Notes under the pieces: model-generated
Told to the model about the DNA's origin: nothing
Databases searched by the model: none
The model's input: only the letters and a program-made list of their open reading frames with translations
In this document: positions 36,700 through 49,396 of the stretch, one piece after another
Numbering within the stretch: position 1 is the stretch's first letter
Layout of the letters: each line of letters begins with the position of its first letter
Position numbers and translations under genes: made by a program
NCBI GenBank assembly: GCA_021234155.1
Contig: JAJEKV010000221.1
Coordinates: forward strand, 124,001 to 188,000
Reading direction: 5' to 3'
DNA length: 64,000 nucleotides
Source: Isoetes taiwanensis
Lineage: Eukaryota; Streptophyta; Lycopodiopsida; Isoetales; Isoetaceae

Positions 36700-38822
36700 T
36701 ACGAGTCAAACACATTGCTTAATCATATCTTATAAGATCCTTAGTATAGGCCTCTTAAATCTAATATGATATTATCATGGATTTTGAAATTACTCATATC
36801 ACATTTATCATTTGATTCACAAAACACTATACAATTATTTTATAGTTAACTATGATTTTATTTGTAATATAATCTCAAATTCTTTCTATATACATCATAC
36901 CTTGTGTGCAATGCCATCATTTCTTATAATATATTGTCTCCAATACCTTATAGACGCATTATATATAATAATATAACACTATTATCTTTGATCTTATTAT
37001 ATGTTTCCAATCGAAATGGTCAGTCGCAACAAACATTACGTCACCAGTATTTTTTTGAATCTAAGTTTATGTTATTATTTGTTGAGAATGTTCACGATCA
37101 TGCAGTTAGTGACAATAGTTTTCTCTTTAATCTCAAATTATAAAACATTGAATATACTTATCCAATGGCTGGCCGAAGATGGCCCTCAAGTGAATATGCC
37201 CCTATACAAAAGGGGGTTTTAGGGTGAATATTATTTCTATTACACCATATAATTGGAGAGTACGACAAAGCATAGTTCTTGTGGAAGCAATGTATAGGAA
37301 AACTATTACTTGAAATATGCGATAAAATTAAAGTACAATCACAAAATCAAACCCATGATCAAGTAGTTGAGAAGCAAATGATCTAACCAACATACCCAAT
37401 ATCAATTTTTTTCATGTATATACTCTTTTGTTTTTCTTATGTACTAGTTCTATAAATATTGCAAAAGTAATTGTAACTGTAACGACACATGCAACAGATG
37501 TTTTACCATCAAATCTTTACCAATTCTTCAGCATCCAATCCAGCTTTAAGCATACATACAACCACAAATTTTCTACAAATAAATAATTCTATTCGATTGG
37601 CTAGGCAAGACAAAAACAAGACCTATTTGTAAATTCTTCAAGATGTCGCTTCTATTCAAAAGTCAGTGCATGATGCTAATCTAGAAGCTTATTCATAGGA
37701 ACCAAAAATAATAATGATCTTCCCCTAACAATTATTCATATGCTTCACCAATGAAATTTTCATTTCTTCATTACTTATAGTACAAGATACAGAGACAAAT
37801 ACAAAAATACTAATTGGGAGATGGAACCATCATTCAATTAAATTGGAATTATGTCAATTCCAAAATCACGCCAACCTGCAGTTGTTTTCTAGGGGGTTTT
37901 TGTTTTTGTTTTTATCTTTTTTTTGGACTCGATAAATCACATAAAGATTGCAATTCCTATGAGTCGTTTTAGATGCGACTTAAAATATGCAAAACAGAGG
38001 GCAAGTTGTTTAAGTTCATGATATCAAAATCCAAGAACATTGGGATGAAAATAATATGTAATTTGATAATAGATGACATTATTTTCGGAACAAGAGCAAC
38101 CCCAAAATTATGGATACATGAAACAAATATCATTAAAAACAGTCATATATTCCAATAAAACATTAAGGGATCAATCCGTGTTTTTGTACATATTTAACAA
38201 GGTGTGTTTTTTTTTTGGACAAGAACAACCTTAAAATTATGTATATATCAAACAAATATCAATAAAAACAATGATATATTCCAATAAATATTAAGGGATC
38301 AATCCATGTTTTCCCACATAAAAAAACAAGATCATCTTCCATGTCAATTGCCGTATCTAATTCTGGATGCAATTCTAACACTCCACGAACTGCCATCCCT
38401 CTAGCCAAAATTATTCACAATAGCTATAAATTGGACCACGAACTCATCTGTTGCAAAGTTATTTTGATCATAAGAGGGTTGATTTTGGACTTGAGTTTGA
38501 TGGTAGAAGCTCTCGACGTATTATAAAAAGAGAGAAACTTCTTAACGTTAATAACATCATATCCTAACAAGTATATAACATGTTCCATTTTTCATGTGGA
38601 CAAGGAAACTCTTAATATTATCCAATAGAGAAATGAGATTGATACTAGAGATTCTTCAACTAACAACAAGATGAGGGAAAGAGGACTATACCTCTTAGCC
38701 AAGTCCTTTATTATTATTTTCCAGGCTATTCTTAGAGTTCCATGCCCCTTGTGCATTATTTGATTCGATGATTGAGGTTTCAAACTCATCATCACATTCC
38801 TCTAATTATTTCAACAACTAAA
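36700..38822. other. AT-rich intergenic region upstream of the aquaporin gene
   Basis: No gene was recognised. A stretch at about 37,180-37,230 (GTGAATATGCCCC, then AAAGGGGGTTTTAGGG) resembles the inner arm of the foldback MITE at 63,101-63,574. Two similar segments near 38,095-38,175 and 38,220-38,300 (AACCCCAAAATTATG, then CATATATTCCAATAAA) form an imperfect direct repeat about 125 bp apart. Confidence 0.4.
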
Positions 38823-38995
38823 ACCTAGTTATGGAATAAGACAAATGATGCCAAGCGTGTATTGTAAAGGAAACCTAGTTATGAAACAAAATAAATTGGA
38901 CCAAGCCTGTATTAGCAAGCATGATATTCTAGAGGAAACCTAATATGGAACAAAACAAAACACGCCTAGCGTGTATTAACGAGCACAATAATATT
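38823..38995. repeat. Short tandem repeat with CACGCCTAGCGTG-like motifs
   Basis: About three imperfect units of 55-70 bp, each with GGAAACCTA...ATGGAA(C/T)AA and then GCCAAGCGTGTATT or a variant (CCAAGCCTGTATT, ACGCCTAGCGTGTATT). Related palindromes follow at 39,130 (CACGCTTGGCGTG) and 39,170 (CACGCTTAGCGTG), and again at 40,902. Confidence 0.6.
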
Positions 38996-39586
38996 GTAAA
39001 GGTGAAGTGGATATACCTTATATATCAACACCATTGTGAGTTCCAGGCAAGGAGTTTTGCCACTAGGGAATTGGTTTTTTATTGCTAAGGTGCTAATATG
39101 TGGTTTAGGATCCACTTTGCTATAGACTAATGCACGCTTGGCGTGATTTAACATATTCATTCTTCTGCAAATCACGCTTAGCGTGTCCTAAATTCCCTCT
39201 TATGCTTGACAAGGTGGTCATGGAACAGAAGAAATTTATCTCGCTTTCCAGTACTAGGAAATGAAGCAAAGACCATTTTTAGCAAACAGAGCATAAAAAA
39301 GGGCCTGCATTTTTACTCTCAGTCATGCCTTTATGCCGCGATCTATATTTTCATTCTGGAATGATAAAGATTAAAGGCAAAACTAGTGCGAACTATTTAA
39401 GAGCTACATTAGGCCGGCCGGATCATACCTACAAAATTCGATGGAGAGTTATGAGTCGCTGAAGATGAAATACTCCGTTTCTGATCCGGCATCATGCCAG
39501 GCTTCGAGCTGACATAAAAAAAAAAAAGAAAAAAAAAACTCATAAGAAAGCTCTAAAAAAGAACTCGAGAAAAAGCGGATCACCGA

Positions 39587-40620
39587 TCATACCATCAGAT
39601 CATACCGCCGGATCATCTTGCCGATCATCAAATTTGCCATAGCCGTCATCATCTGCAAGCAAGAAATAGAAATGAAGAGACGAGAAGTATTAGACCGCAT
39701 GCCATAGTCACAGACATCTATAGCTGCATCTCCAAGCTTGGAGCACAAAGAAGAAAGATCTGCGCCGTATTTGTCTGCGCCATCAAGAGGAGCTGCCATC
39801 GCCAAATCCGATCCCTGCGCCTGCTCCATCGGTCGTTCTGTCTGCCATTTTTTCAATCCCAGACGGTTTTTCTTCTCCATTGCATGTCCGCAAAATGGTA
39901 AGCTATGCACGTTCTCTCGATTTCTTTTGGTGTTTCTGTTTCTGTTTCTCTTTCTTTTGTTGTATCTCTTTCTCAAGAAGAGCCTTGGCTATGGCTTCTA
40001 CTCTTTTCAGGAATCAAATGTCCTTGAAATGTTATTTCTTAGGCAATATTATTTCTAAAAAATGGGCAGATCGGAGTAGAGATCACCATTGCTGGATTCG
40101 TAAGGCACACAGAGGGAATGAAGCCCTGAATTAGCAAAAGAGCTACACAGAGAAATAGCAAAGAACCACATAGAGAAAAAATGAACGTCTATACCGAAAT
40201 GGGCATATAATGTTCCAAAATCAGCAACTGTGGTATGTCTGCTCGCGCAACCACGAATACAATCAAAGGATCATATCTGTACCATGAATGGATGAAAGGC
40301 GAAGCCATAGATCAAGTAAGAAGCTGGAAGAAGAAGCACAAAATGTGTTTTATAAATTTGAATTTCACGCACGTGTTTCTTGAAATTTGAATTCCTGTGC
40401 TTTCTTTTAACTTCCTTGTTTTCGATGCAGCCACCGATACTACGGACCCAAAGCATTGCCTGAAAACAAAACAGAGTGATCCGGCAGAAACAGATCTTTC
40501 TTGGCAAACGGATCCAATAGCAAGAATATGAGCTTCCAAGTTTTAATTCATTTTCATTTCTTACACTTTGCGCTTCCGCTTCTGGCAGCCTGTTTTGTTG
40601 CTGATGTAGCTGCAAAAAAG
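39587..40620 (-). CDS. Weak candidate for an unrecognised spliced gene
   Basis: A minus-strand frame (39,976-39,587) contains MEKKNRLGLKKWQTERPMEQ and then GADLSSLCSKLGDAAIDV. A possible short intron, GTGACTATGG to TTGCTTGCAG (about 39,713-39,653), would join IDV to an acidic end (YDDGYGKFDDRQDD). A further open frame lies at 40,615-40,271. No domain is known to me, and the region also has similarity to nothing else in the window. Codon-like composition and a good acceptor are the only support; chance is possible. Confidence 0.2.
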
Positions 40621-41590
40621 GATGTCATCTAGAAATTGTAACCAAGAACAAATTTATCCTAGTCTATACAAGATTATTTGGGAGAACTCTGCAATCCTAC
40701 AATTTACACCTGCAGTTACACTAGCATCAAGCCTTACAAGATTTACGGTTGTACACTAAGAATTATTAATAGGGCCACACCAAGCAATCCAGAGCTAGAG
40801 TTTGATTTTGGTAAGCAATTTAAGTTTTTTCAGGGTTTTTATATTTGAGATTTTAGATTTGATCAATTTAGAAGCTTTTCTGCCTCCCATTATATTCACG
40901 CCAAGCGTGTGTTTCTAGCCTGCTTTGGCTTATTTTTTTGCTAACAATTAGTTTTTTATTTTTAGTTATTTTTGAGCCAAATCAATCTTTTTGGATATTT
41001 TCTTAGGTGAACCAAATAAATTGTTGGGACATATTTTTGAGCCTTTTCAGCTTATTTTCAAGCTTATTTTCAAGGTAAACTAAGCATTTTTCACATTACA
41101 CCATGAGCTTGAGTGAATATAATATCACACCATGAGCTTGAGTGAATAGAATATCTTTTTGTATTTAGAATCTTATTATTATATTTGTGTATTAGATTGG
41201 AAGAAGCACGCATACACATTTTAAACCATTACTAGCCTAGCCAAAGCGTTCATTTTTTGAGTTGTTTTCCTTAGAAATCATTTCAAGATATTTAGAACTT
41301 TTATTTAGAAATATGAAACCATGTTTGGTATGCCATGGCTAATTGGAACTTATTTTAAGAATATAAAACCATGTTTGGTATGGCACCGTGGCTTCTTCTA
41401 GTTCAGAATATAGAATTGTAATTATGGCACTAATTTTATTTTCTGTAGTTTAACTCTTCCCAGACAGATATTACATGGATGCTGTGATTTGTTCTATTTT
41501 GGACTATATAAGAAAGGCCATCAATTTCAAAAACAAACTGTAGAAGTTGTTGGGATAATGGGTGAAGAACATTGTAATTTTTAAGGAAAT
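40621..41590. other. Intergenic region with short tandem duplications
   Basis: No gene seen. Two short duplications: CACACCATGAGCTTGAGTGA twice near 41,095-41,150, and AAACCATGTTTGGTATG twice near 41,317 and 41,367. Confidence 0.4.
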
Positions 41591-41591
41591 A

Positions 41592-41622
41592 CTAGTAAAC
41601 GTGTGCCCGGCGATGCCGGGCA
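41592..41622 (-). mobile_element. Helitron 3' terminus
   Basis: On the minus strand a perfect 8-bp stem with a 3-base loop (TGCCCGGC-ATC-GCCGGGCA, 41,622-41,604) is followed by eight bases and then CTAG with T as the next base. Hairpin, short spacer, CTRR and a following T form the diagnostic 3' end of Helitrons. The body should extend to higher coordinates, but a 5' TC end was not located, and no Rep-helicase coding sequence is visible, so a non-autonomous element is likely. Confidence 0.7.
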
Positions 41623-44600
41623 TTTGTAGACCGTGTGTAATTTGCCCATTGATATGCGTTTGTTTTTATGAGTGTAGATGTAGATTGTAGATGTACATGA
41701 CACTGCCGCATGAGATGCATGTGTTTGGATAATTGCAAAGAAATATCAAATGGATAAAAGAAATAGGAATGACAAATTATTGCTAACATGTGCACATAAC
41801 ACAAAATTGTTTGCAAGACTTTACTTCATTCTATTGTGTAAGATTTAAAATATTATATAAAAAAAAGGGGAATATAATATTTGCATAATTAGAGAATCCC
41901 CAACATGGTGTTTTCATGTTTGCTCAATCATGTATTGCTAGCCCAAAAACTATCAATGAAGAACATGTGAGATAAATGATTTGTAAGAAATTGAGTGCAT
42001 TTTATGTCGCTAGGGAGTATGTTGGGAAAGGTTACGCTTATTTGCAAGGTGGTTCAATATCCCTTGCCTTAAAAGGCTTCAACTTGCTTAAAGAAACAGT
42101 CTATGGAGCTTTGAATACTTTGTGACTTTTGTGTCTTTTGCTGCTTAAGGAGGATATATTTCATGTTTGGTTTGGAATCAAGAGTCATTTGGCAGATGCA
42201 GAATACCAACAAAATTCATCATTCTACCGTGTTCTCAATCACTATTACAGTTTGTAAGTGTAAATAATTTCTTTTCTTTCTTTGTTCACTGTACATAAGC
42301 AAACAGTGTGAAGTTTACATCCTCTGTAGTGTGATGTTCCCTTCCTCTACATCAAACTTCAGTTTCCTTCCTCTACAACATAAATGGAAGCCTGCAATTG
42401 TATAAATGAACCCATAGAGTACTTTAAAACTAACTGAACTAACTGACAGAACATGCATATAGTCCTAGGCTATTAGAGCATTCCAGTCATACATGCAGCC
42501 TTTCTGAATCGAATATATCAGACCATTTGCAACTAAATATGCATTTGCAGAACACTACAACATATGAATTGATGCTGCAACTCATGCAATCACTACAATC
42601 TACAACTACCTACTACCAATTATCTAAGAAACCATAGAGTGGCATGCAATAGGAGAAAATTAAATCAGACATGTTCGTCTAGTTATATCAAAAAACATTA
42701 TGCAACATTCTTGACCTAGTTTTCATAACATGACACCCACTAATATGTTCAAGTATGGGCATCAACCTGCGACTTGGGGCTGCATCCAAAGAGAAAATAT
42801 ACACTTGCACCCAAAGATAAAATATAGACCTTCACCCTGCTAACGCAAACACATCCTCGAGTTGTTGCATTAAGAGAAATATAAAGCACTTGTGGTGACA
42901 GATTGAACTACATACTTTAACATTCACATTCTTAATCCCCAAACTTTAACATTCACATTCTTAATCCCCAAGTATGTACAAACACAATATCCAATAAGCA
43001 AAGCAAAAGCTATAAAACAACTATGCAAACTCAAATACTGAATTATTGTAAGTTCGAGTTTTGAAATAAAATAGAAGGTAGATCAGATTGCTTGTAGTTC
43101 TGCAGGACAGGTTTTATGCTCCATTGTATGTATTAAGGTTTATATGAAGATGTATACTAAAAAATAAATAAATAAAATACTTATGCATGTATATTTGATG
43201 TCAAATAAAGCTGTAGATGTAGAACTGGAACTCTAAAGATGGCATCTGATGGCATTACCAATAAACGGACAGAGAAGAAGAAAACCTACAAACATTGAAG
43301 CCTTGAATATGGATTCGAATGGCCTCTTCCGCTTTTTATTTAACCGGATGTTCTTAGACCTGTCAAAATGCTGTTCTACATCAAGCAAAGACAGTGTTTT
43401 TACCATGTTGATAGGCTGCTTGTTGAAATTAAAGGATGCAAACATACCGGATTTAGAGATATGCAAGAATCAACCGTTACACCTATGTGCTTGTCTTGCC
43501 ACTGCCCGCTCTCCTTTATGTGCATTTTGATTCCCATCCAAACCTTTAAAGCTTGTGACCCCTTGGCTCTGTCAGCAACCCCATTTTCCCTGCCACCATA
43601 GCTGCTTCGGTAGCCTCATAGACTACCATTTTGTTTGCATCAGAAAGTGGTGGAGCAGGATCCAGTCTCAGCTCTCACATTCTCCATCACCGGAGTGCAA
43701 GAAACCTTTAAACCGTCTGCAACCATAGCAAGGTTTAGAAGCCCTGAAAGCAACCAAAAGCAAGGTATTCAGTGCATAACTAATTTAACCAAGTAAATAC
43801 CATTCAAGAAATACAGATGCACGAACTTCAATTCAGAAAACAAAGACCCAAAGTCTTGCAAAGGCTTTAGTCTAATTCTGTTAAGAGCATTTGCATTGCA
43901 GATAGCCTAACTTGCCGCTTGCTAAACCCCTCAAGAAAAAACCTTGATGAGGATGGAGCTGATCGACTCTGTTAAGGGCAAAAAATTTTATGGGCGGGAG
44001 CAATCACAGTCTTATGGTGCATATGTTGCCTTCATTACTGTAGGTCCAAAAAGAAAAAGAATCTACATGCAAGGCGTCCAGCCAACAAGCAGCAGCTAGT
44101 AAGTATTCTCATAAACTGAATAATGTTCATCCAATTGTGCATAGCTAACCTTGGGCTTGCTGCAGCATATCTAACCTTGGGCTTGCTGCAGGTCTCTCTC
44201 CTGATGCAAAGGCCTCTGCAGGTCCCCCTTTGACAGAAATACTGGAATCAATATTGGAAAAGCTTTACAACCTTATTTATTTGTATGAATATTGCACGAA
44301 CAGTATCTGGCACCACATCGGGGGCAAGTATAACTGCTAATATATCCACAAACAGAACAAAATTGCCGACGTGACTTTGAGTTAGGTGGTCCGACAGCAG
44401 CTCTAAAATATGCCGGTAAAATGCATTCATCTAATGATAAAATGGTAAACAGAGAAGGACTTTAGCGAAATAGAGCTGAATGCAGCAAACAGAGAAGGAT
44501 TATAGCGAAACAGAGATAAATGCAGCAGATTTGTATAGGAGGCCGGGAGACTTTTACTTTATGCCGTGAACACTACGGCATGCAGCAGGTGAATACTACA

Positions 44601-44844
44601 GAACAGGCGGAAGAAGACAAAAAAAAACTGTTCTTGATTCTACAACAAAACCACCAACAAAGCAATCAACCATGTCGCGACAAAGAATTCATGGTGCAAA
44701 GGATTCATGTCGCGACAAAAAACTTGCTGCAGGCCGTCACCTGGGCAGCTAGAGAATCGTGGCGACACACGATTCGTTCCAGACTGAACTCCCTGAAACA
44801 AGAGCCAGGCCAACACCTGCAACTCCTGAGGGTCAGGACGACAC
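41623..44844. other. Possible Helitron body and intergenic DNA, no gene recognised
   Basis: Short frames on both strands (for example 43,233-43,530) have no recognisable domain. A 28-bp tandem duplication lies at 42,917-42,972. TGCAGC-rich text with two near-identical strings (GCTAACCTTGGGCTTGCTGCA near 44,145 and 44,172) is present. The Helitron beginning at 41,592 presumably covers part of this. Confidence 0.35.
42917..42972. repeat. 28-bp tandem duplication
   Basis: The string CTTTAACATTCACATTCTTA plus TCCCCAA is present twice, head to tail. Confidence 0.9.
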
Positions 44845-45801
44845 TATTGACTCAGGCAGTGTCGGACCTATACCCGGCCCACACGAAGTGACCGACTATA
44901 GACCTAGCCCACTATAGGTCCCCAGTCGCCACACTCAGTAGGGACCCCCATCCACTTTGCCACTAGCCTCGTTGTATAGTGCTAAGTCATTCCATGGCCC
45001 CCGTATCCGGGTGGGTTCCTATGCATAGGCCGCATAATAATAGGAACTAAAGGTCTAAACTAGAAGCATCATCTAGATAATAGCCACTAGGTTTCTACCC
45101 CCCTTCCCAATACACAAGAGGTGCAAACATAAGATCAACCAAGAGCGTACATCAATATAATATGATCAATAATGAAGATACATCTAATCATAATCACATG
45201 CATCTAACTTACAGTTAGGGTTCATTGATTAGGGTTCCAAACCTAGACTGAGGGTTCTAGGAAGGCTCTACTAACAAGATAAGATACTAATCATCTGGAA
45301 TCTTAGGTTCCAGATGATCTACCTATGAAGCTACTATGAATACCTGCTTCGGACGAACTTCCTCCAACTCCTGGGGTCTCCATGACTTGGTGATGAGGCG
45401 AGTAGTTCCTCCTCCTCCTGATGAGCGTATTGCCTTGGGGCTGTCTTTCTGAGATACGCCGCAATGAACGGTGTTCGAAATGGAGTTTCGAGCGAAGAAC
45501 ATGTCACAAGGTAGGTGGAGCCAAAAAGTGGCTTAGGGTTAGGGTTAAGATACTTATAGGTTAGGGTTCCATATCACTGCCACGTGGCTCCAATGGGGTG
45601 CTTCCATGTGGTGGGTGCCCAATAGGTTGAGGCCTTGTGGAAATGGCCTTAAGCCTAAGTTTGGCTAAGTTATGTAAATAACTTAGCTATGCTCCCTTTT
45701 CCACTTACTATGGTGTACAAGGCTATAATGATAGGTTTGTATGGTGACGAGGCCTAGAAATATACGTATTTATGGCGTGTATATTTCTGGGGAACATCAC
45801 A
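44845..45801 (-). mobile_element. LTR copy C, related to LTR copies A and B
   Basis: The right end reads GGAACATCACA followed by TTCTCCCCTC, matching GGAACGTCACA and TTCTCCCCACC at the start of copy B, so the LTR and its polypurine tract are in minus orientation. The interior also aligns in order: GTGTCGGACCTATACCCGGC (copy B GTCAGACCCATACCCGGC), then TTTCTACCCCCCTT (copy B TCTCTACCCCCCTT). It is clearly diverged, so it is a different insertion of a related family. The left end was not defined and may be truncated. Confidence 0.75.
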
Positions 45802-46850
45802 TTCTCCCCTCTTAGGATAATGTTGTCCTCAGCATCACGCTAAGGTGATGAACCTGTACTAACCCTGCAAGATCACACACATGAATATAAAGACTTAACT
45901 TTATTGGAATGATCAACTTGTTATTAGGGTACGTACATATAGGCTATATTTGTACCTATACAAAATTATATAGCCTTCACAAGTGTTACTTATCACAATG
46001 TAACTATAACATTATCATAACAGTTATTAGGAGTTCATAGTTAATTCCAAACATCTATGACCTTGTCTTCTCGTAATGTGCTCCCTCATCCATGCTCCTC
46101 TTCACTGGCCTGCACAAGTAGCACATTACGTTAGTTTAGTTAATAAGTTTGTGGTTTTAGGGGGCCACCCCCCTTACTACCTCCTTGAGCTGAACTACTA
46201 GCTCAAGGTTACCTCTACTACCAGACTATTTAAGATGATCCTATCATTGCCCATTATCGTGTACTACCTTGTACAAGATCCCCTTGATCGAGTACACCCG
46301 CAGTGCCTCATGCCCCTGGGGGCTAGAGAATGGCTCACGATCCCATCATCGTGCATGATCACGCATACCTCGCCATGACCCTTCTATGGTCATGTGCACG
46401 TGCCTTGCATCGTGGCATAGAGATCATCCGAGAGATGGTCTCATCATCGCCCACCATGCTGCTGATACGGAGTATAGCATAGGGGAGTGGTCCACGGCGA
46501 CTGGATTATGAGGCATAGCAGAATATAGCAAACATTACATGTTATTGTGCTGCTCCTAAGTTTGCCTAACAATATATTGACGACAAGGGGTAACCACTAG
46601 AAGATTTGAAATACCAATAAAAGGGTGATTGCACTATAAGAATAGGGGTCGTGGAGAAAAACAAGGCTATCTATCAATACGTTAAAAGGGCAACGATTAT
46701 TTTAGACAAAAGGGCCAAGATTCCATTGTTAACGTAACCTTATAATAAAGATAGGCCTTTATATGGAAAAAGAGGACAATGGATATTACGGGAAGAAAAA
46801 GGGCCTGCCTTTTTAAAGGAGGCAACGAAAATGCATAAGAGGGAATCATT
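45802..46850 (-). mobile_element. Internal remnant next to LTR copy C
   Basis: Beside the polypurine tract the minus strand reads DAEDNIILRGENV, similar to DAKDSIIFKVGRM beside copy B, suggesting the same polyprotein end. Beyond this no coding domain was recognised and no second LTR or primer binding site was found within the next 2 kb, so the element is truncated or decayed. Confidence 0.4.
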
Positions 46851-47970
46851 CGACCTGGTATAAAAAGAAGGGAGACAGATGGGCGATCAGAAGGGTAGTA
46901 GCGATCTGTTGGGCACTCTTCAACATCCGAAACTCAGAGAGCACAGCTAATCTTGCTCAGCGGCAGATCCAGAGCCCTCTAGAAGACTGACAGAACGGAT
47001 CATGGCAGGTCAGAATAGAAGCAAGAGTCTGTCCAGACTGGCCGATTCTTAGTTTGAGGTCGATTCCTGCTCCGCATTCTATTTGAACCTGAGACTTGAG
47101 AAGGAGCCTGCCGACCAGATTAGATGAAGATCGACCCTTTAATCCTAAGGAAATCCCTGATTTGTGCAAAGGGGTTTTCTTCTTGTGAATGGAGAATATT
47201 TAGCTCAGAGGAGGATCCTTCCTAATCTGATAATTGGGATGTTAGTCTTTGCTCAAGAGCTACGTGGAGTAGCTAAAGATTGAATGTTTGTGATTGCCAT
47301 GTAGAGTGTTTGCAAAACAAATCCAATATCAATAAAGTCGGCAAACGAGGTTAGAGATGATAATGTTTACCTCAAAAGGTGTGACAGACATGGAATGTGA
47401 TACTGGTGATGGCATTTTGCTATCACAACTGGCAACAATCTACCCTCCCATTTCAGATACCATCCACAATATAGACAACCTTCATCACCCTCTTCTTCTG
47501 CCTCAGGAAGCATTGGAAGTGCAAGATCTAAAGGAGTGTCATGACCACTACGTTCTAAGAAATCTCAAATCTTTGCATTCGAAGTTGCAGCTCCAGCCGT
47601 CAGGCTTCACATGCCTTTAGCTCAATTTCAGTTTCTGCTAGTTCCTTATTCAATTGATTCAGCCCAGGCAATATTGTACCATTTAGCTCTTCATCCTTTA
47701 GTTCGCTTACAACCCGAACACCCTCTGTTGCTTTCGGATTTGCCGTCATGATTGACTACCATTTGTGCAAATCAGCTCTAATTTCTGATGCTTTATGCTC
47801 CATCAACTCAATCTTTCTATTGATATCAGTTTTTCTATACTCATTTGCTTGCAATCGTTGCTTGCATCTATCAAACCTAGCTGATGTTGCAGCCAACCAT
47901 TCCTTCACAAGTCTGCCATAGTCTACAAAATAAAACACTCCATATATGTCAGCCTCCAAACATATTTGCC
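46851..47970. other. Unassigned region with a helical minus-strand frame
   Basis: On the minus strand two short frames about 47,959-47,630 look helical (LMEHKASEIRADLHKW, then after one stop VRVVSELKDEELNG and LNQLNKELAETEIELKACEA). The heptad-like pattern suggests a fragment of a coiled-coil protein exon. I cannot name the family. The plus-strand frame 47,357-47,620 is also unrecognised. Confidence 0.25.
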
Positions 47971-47974
47971 CCCT

Positions 47975-49396
47975 TCGAAATCATTCATAAGGCAGGTACG
48001 TCTCATCTTGTGCCTGACTATCTCTCACGCATCCACACGGACGACCCGTCCACGGGAGTTTCTGATGTTTTTCCAGATGCACAACTGTTCTTGGTCATAG
48101 CCACGCCTCACTGGTTTCATGACTATCAGCAGTACCTCCTCTCTGGGGCCCTCCCATCTGAAAATCCCACGCTCTCTCCTGACAAGCTCCGGTCACGCCG
48201 TCAACAGTTCCTCCACGAGGTCCGTAACTATACCATGGTTGTGGGCCATCTCTACAAATGTGGCAAGGACATGATCTTGTGTCGGTGTGTTCTGCCTCAT
48301 GAAGTACCTGAGATCGTTCGTCAAGCTCATGAGGGCCTTGGTGGTGGACATTTCAGTGGTGACACCACGGCCTGCAAAATTCTTCTTGCAGACTATTTTT
48401 GGCCCACGCTCTTCAAGGATGCCCACACTCAAGCACGCAACTGTGATGTCTGCCAGCGTGTGGGTCGACCCACAGCCCGTGACGCTCTTCCTTTAACTCT
48501 GGTTGCCACCCCGCTAACCTTCAGCAAGTGGGGCATGGACTTTGTTGGGCCAATGGAACCCCCCGTGCGGCACACTCGTGCCCGCTATATCTTGGTTCTC
48601 ATAGATTATGCCACCAAGTGGGTGGAGGTTTGTGCACTCCCTGACAACACTGCTGTTAGTACGGCTAAAGTTCTCTACACGCATGTCATCACGCATTTCG
48701 GTTGTCCCACGGAACTTGTCAGCAATCCTATCCAGGAACTGACTGATTATCTACATATTCATCACAGAAAAAGCACACCCTATTATCCACAAGGGAATGG
48801 CTTGGCCGAAGTACCAATAAGACTCTCATCACCATCTTGAAGAAAATTTGAGATGCTTCTCGCACTGACTGGCAGGATAAACTACCTATTGTTCTCTGGG
48901 CTTACAACACCAGTTTTAAAATTGCTACTGGACACACTCCTTTAAGCTGGTTTATGGTCAGGAGGCTCTCATGCCTTTTGAATATGTTCTTCCAGCTCTC
49001 CGTTTTCAACTAGCTACGATGCATGATCCCCCTGTTGCACTCCAAGAACGAGTCTATCAACTAGAACAGTTAGACGAACTTCGCAGGGACGCATATCTTC
49101 GTGTTCTCACTGGACAACAATTGAGAAAATCATGGCATGACAAAAATCTCAAAGCAAAGACATTCAAGGAAGGATATTTGCTTCTTCTATACGATTCTAG
49201 ATACAAAATTTTTTCGGGCAAATTAAAGTTTCGATGGCTTGGTCCTTATCAGATTATTCAAGTGGTCCAACCTAGTGTCTTTCAACTTGCTGAATTAGAT
49301 GGCACTCCATTACCTACTCTGGTTAATGGCTTTCGCCTTAAAATTTTTCACACAAACACAATGGAAGATCATTCAGACACAGAGACAAACGAGTGA
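47975..49396 (+). pseudogene. Ty3/gypsy polyprotein end: RNase H tail and integrase
   Basis: The translation begins in the RNase H/linker (FEIIHKAGTSHLVPDYLSRI), then shows the integrase HHCC finger (HEGLGGGHFSGDTTACK...CDVCQRVGR), core start WGMDFVGPMEPP with the first catalytic Asp, and the glutamate box PYYPQGNGLAE. Between them the usual second-Asp motif is missing: TELVSN runs straight into IQELTDYL, as if about 30 bases were deleted. A frameshift after GLAE and a stop near 48,849 follow. The final frame (48,971-49,396) holds the C-terminal GPY/F-type module (KFRWLGPYQIIQVV). Gag, protease and RT are absent upstream, so the element is 5' truncated. Confidence 0.9.

Noticed and set aside
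39738-40134. Plus-strand ORFs of 84-106 codons with Phe/Leu-rich runs
   Set aside because: They mirror the minus-strand Arg/Lys-rich frame and look like antisense of simple CT-rich sequence.
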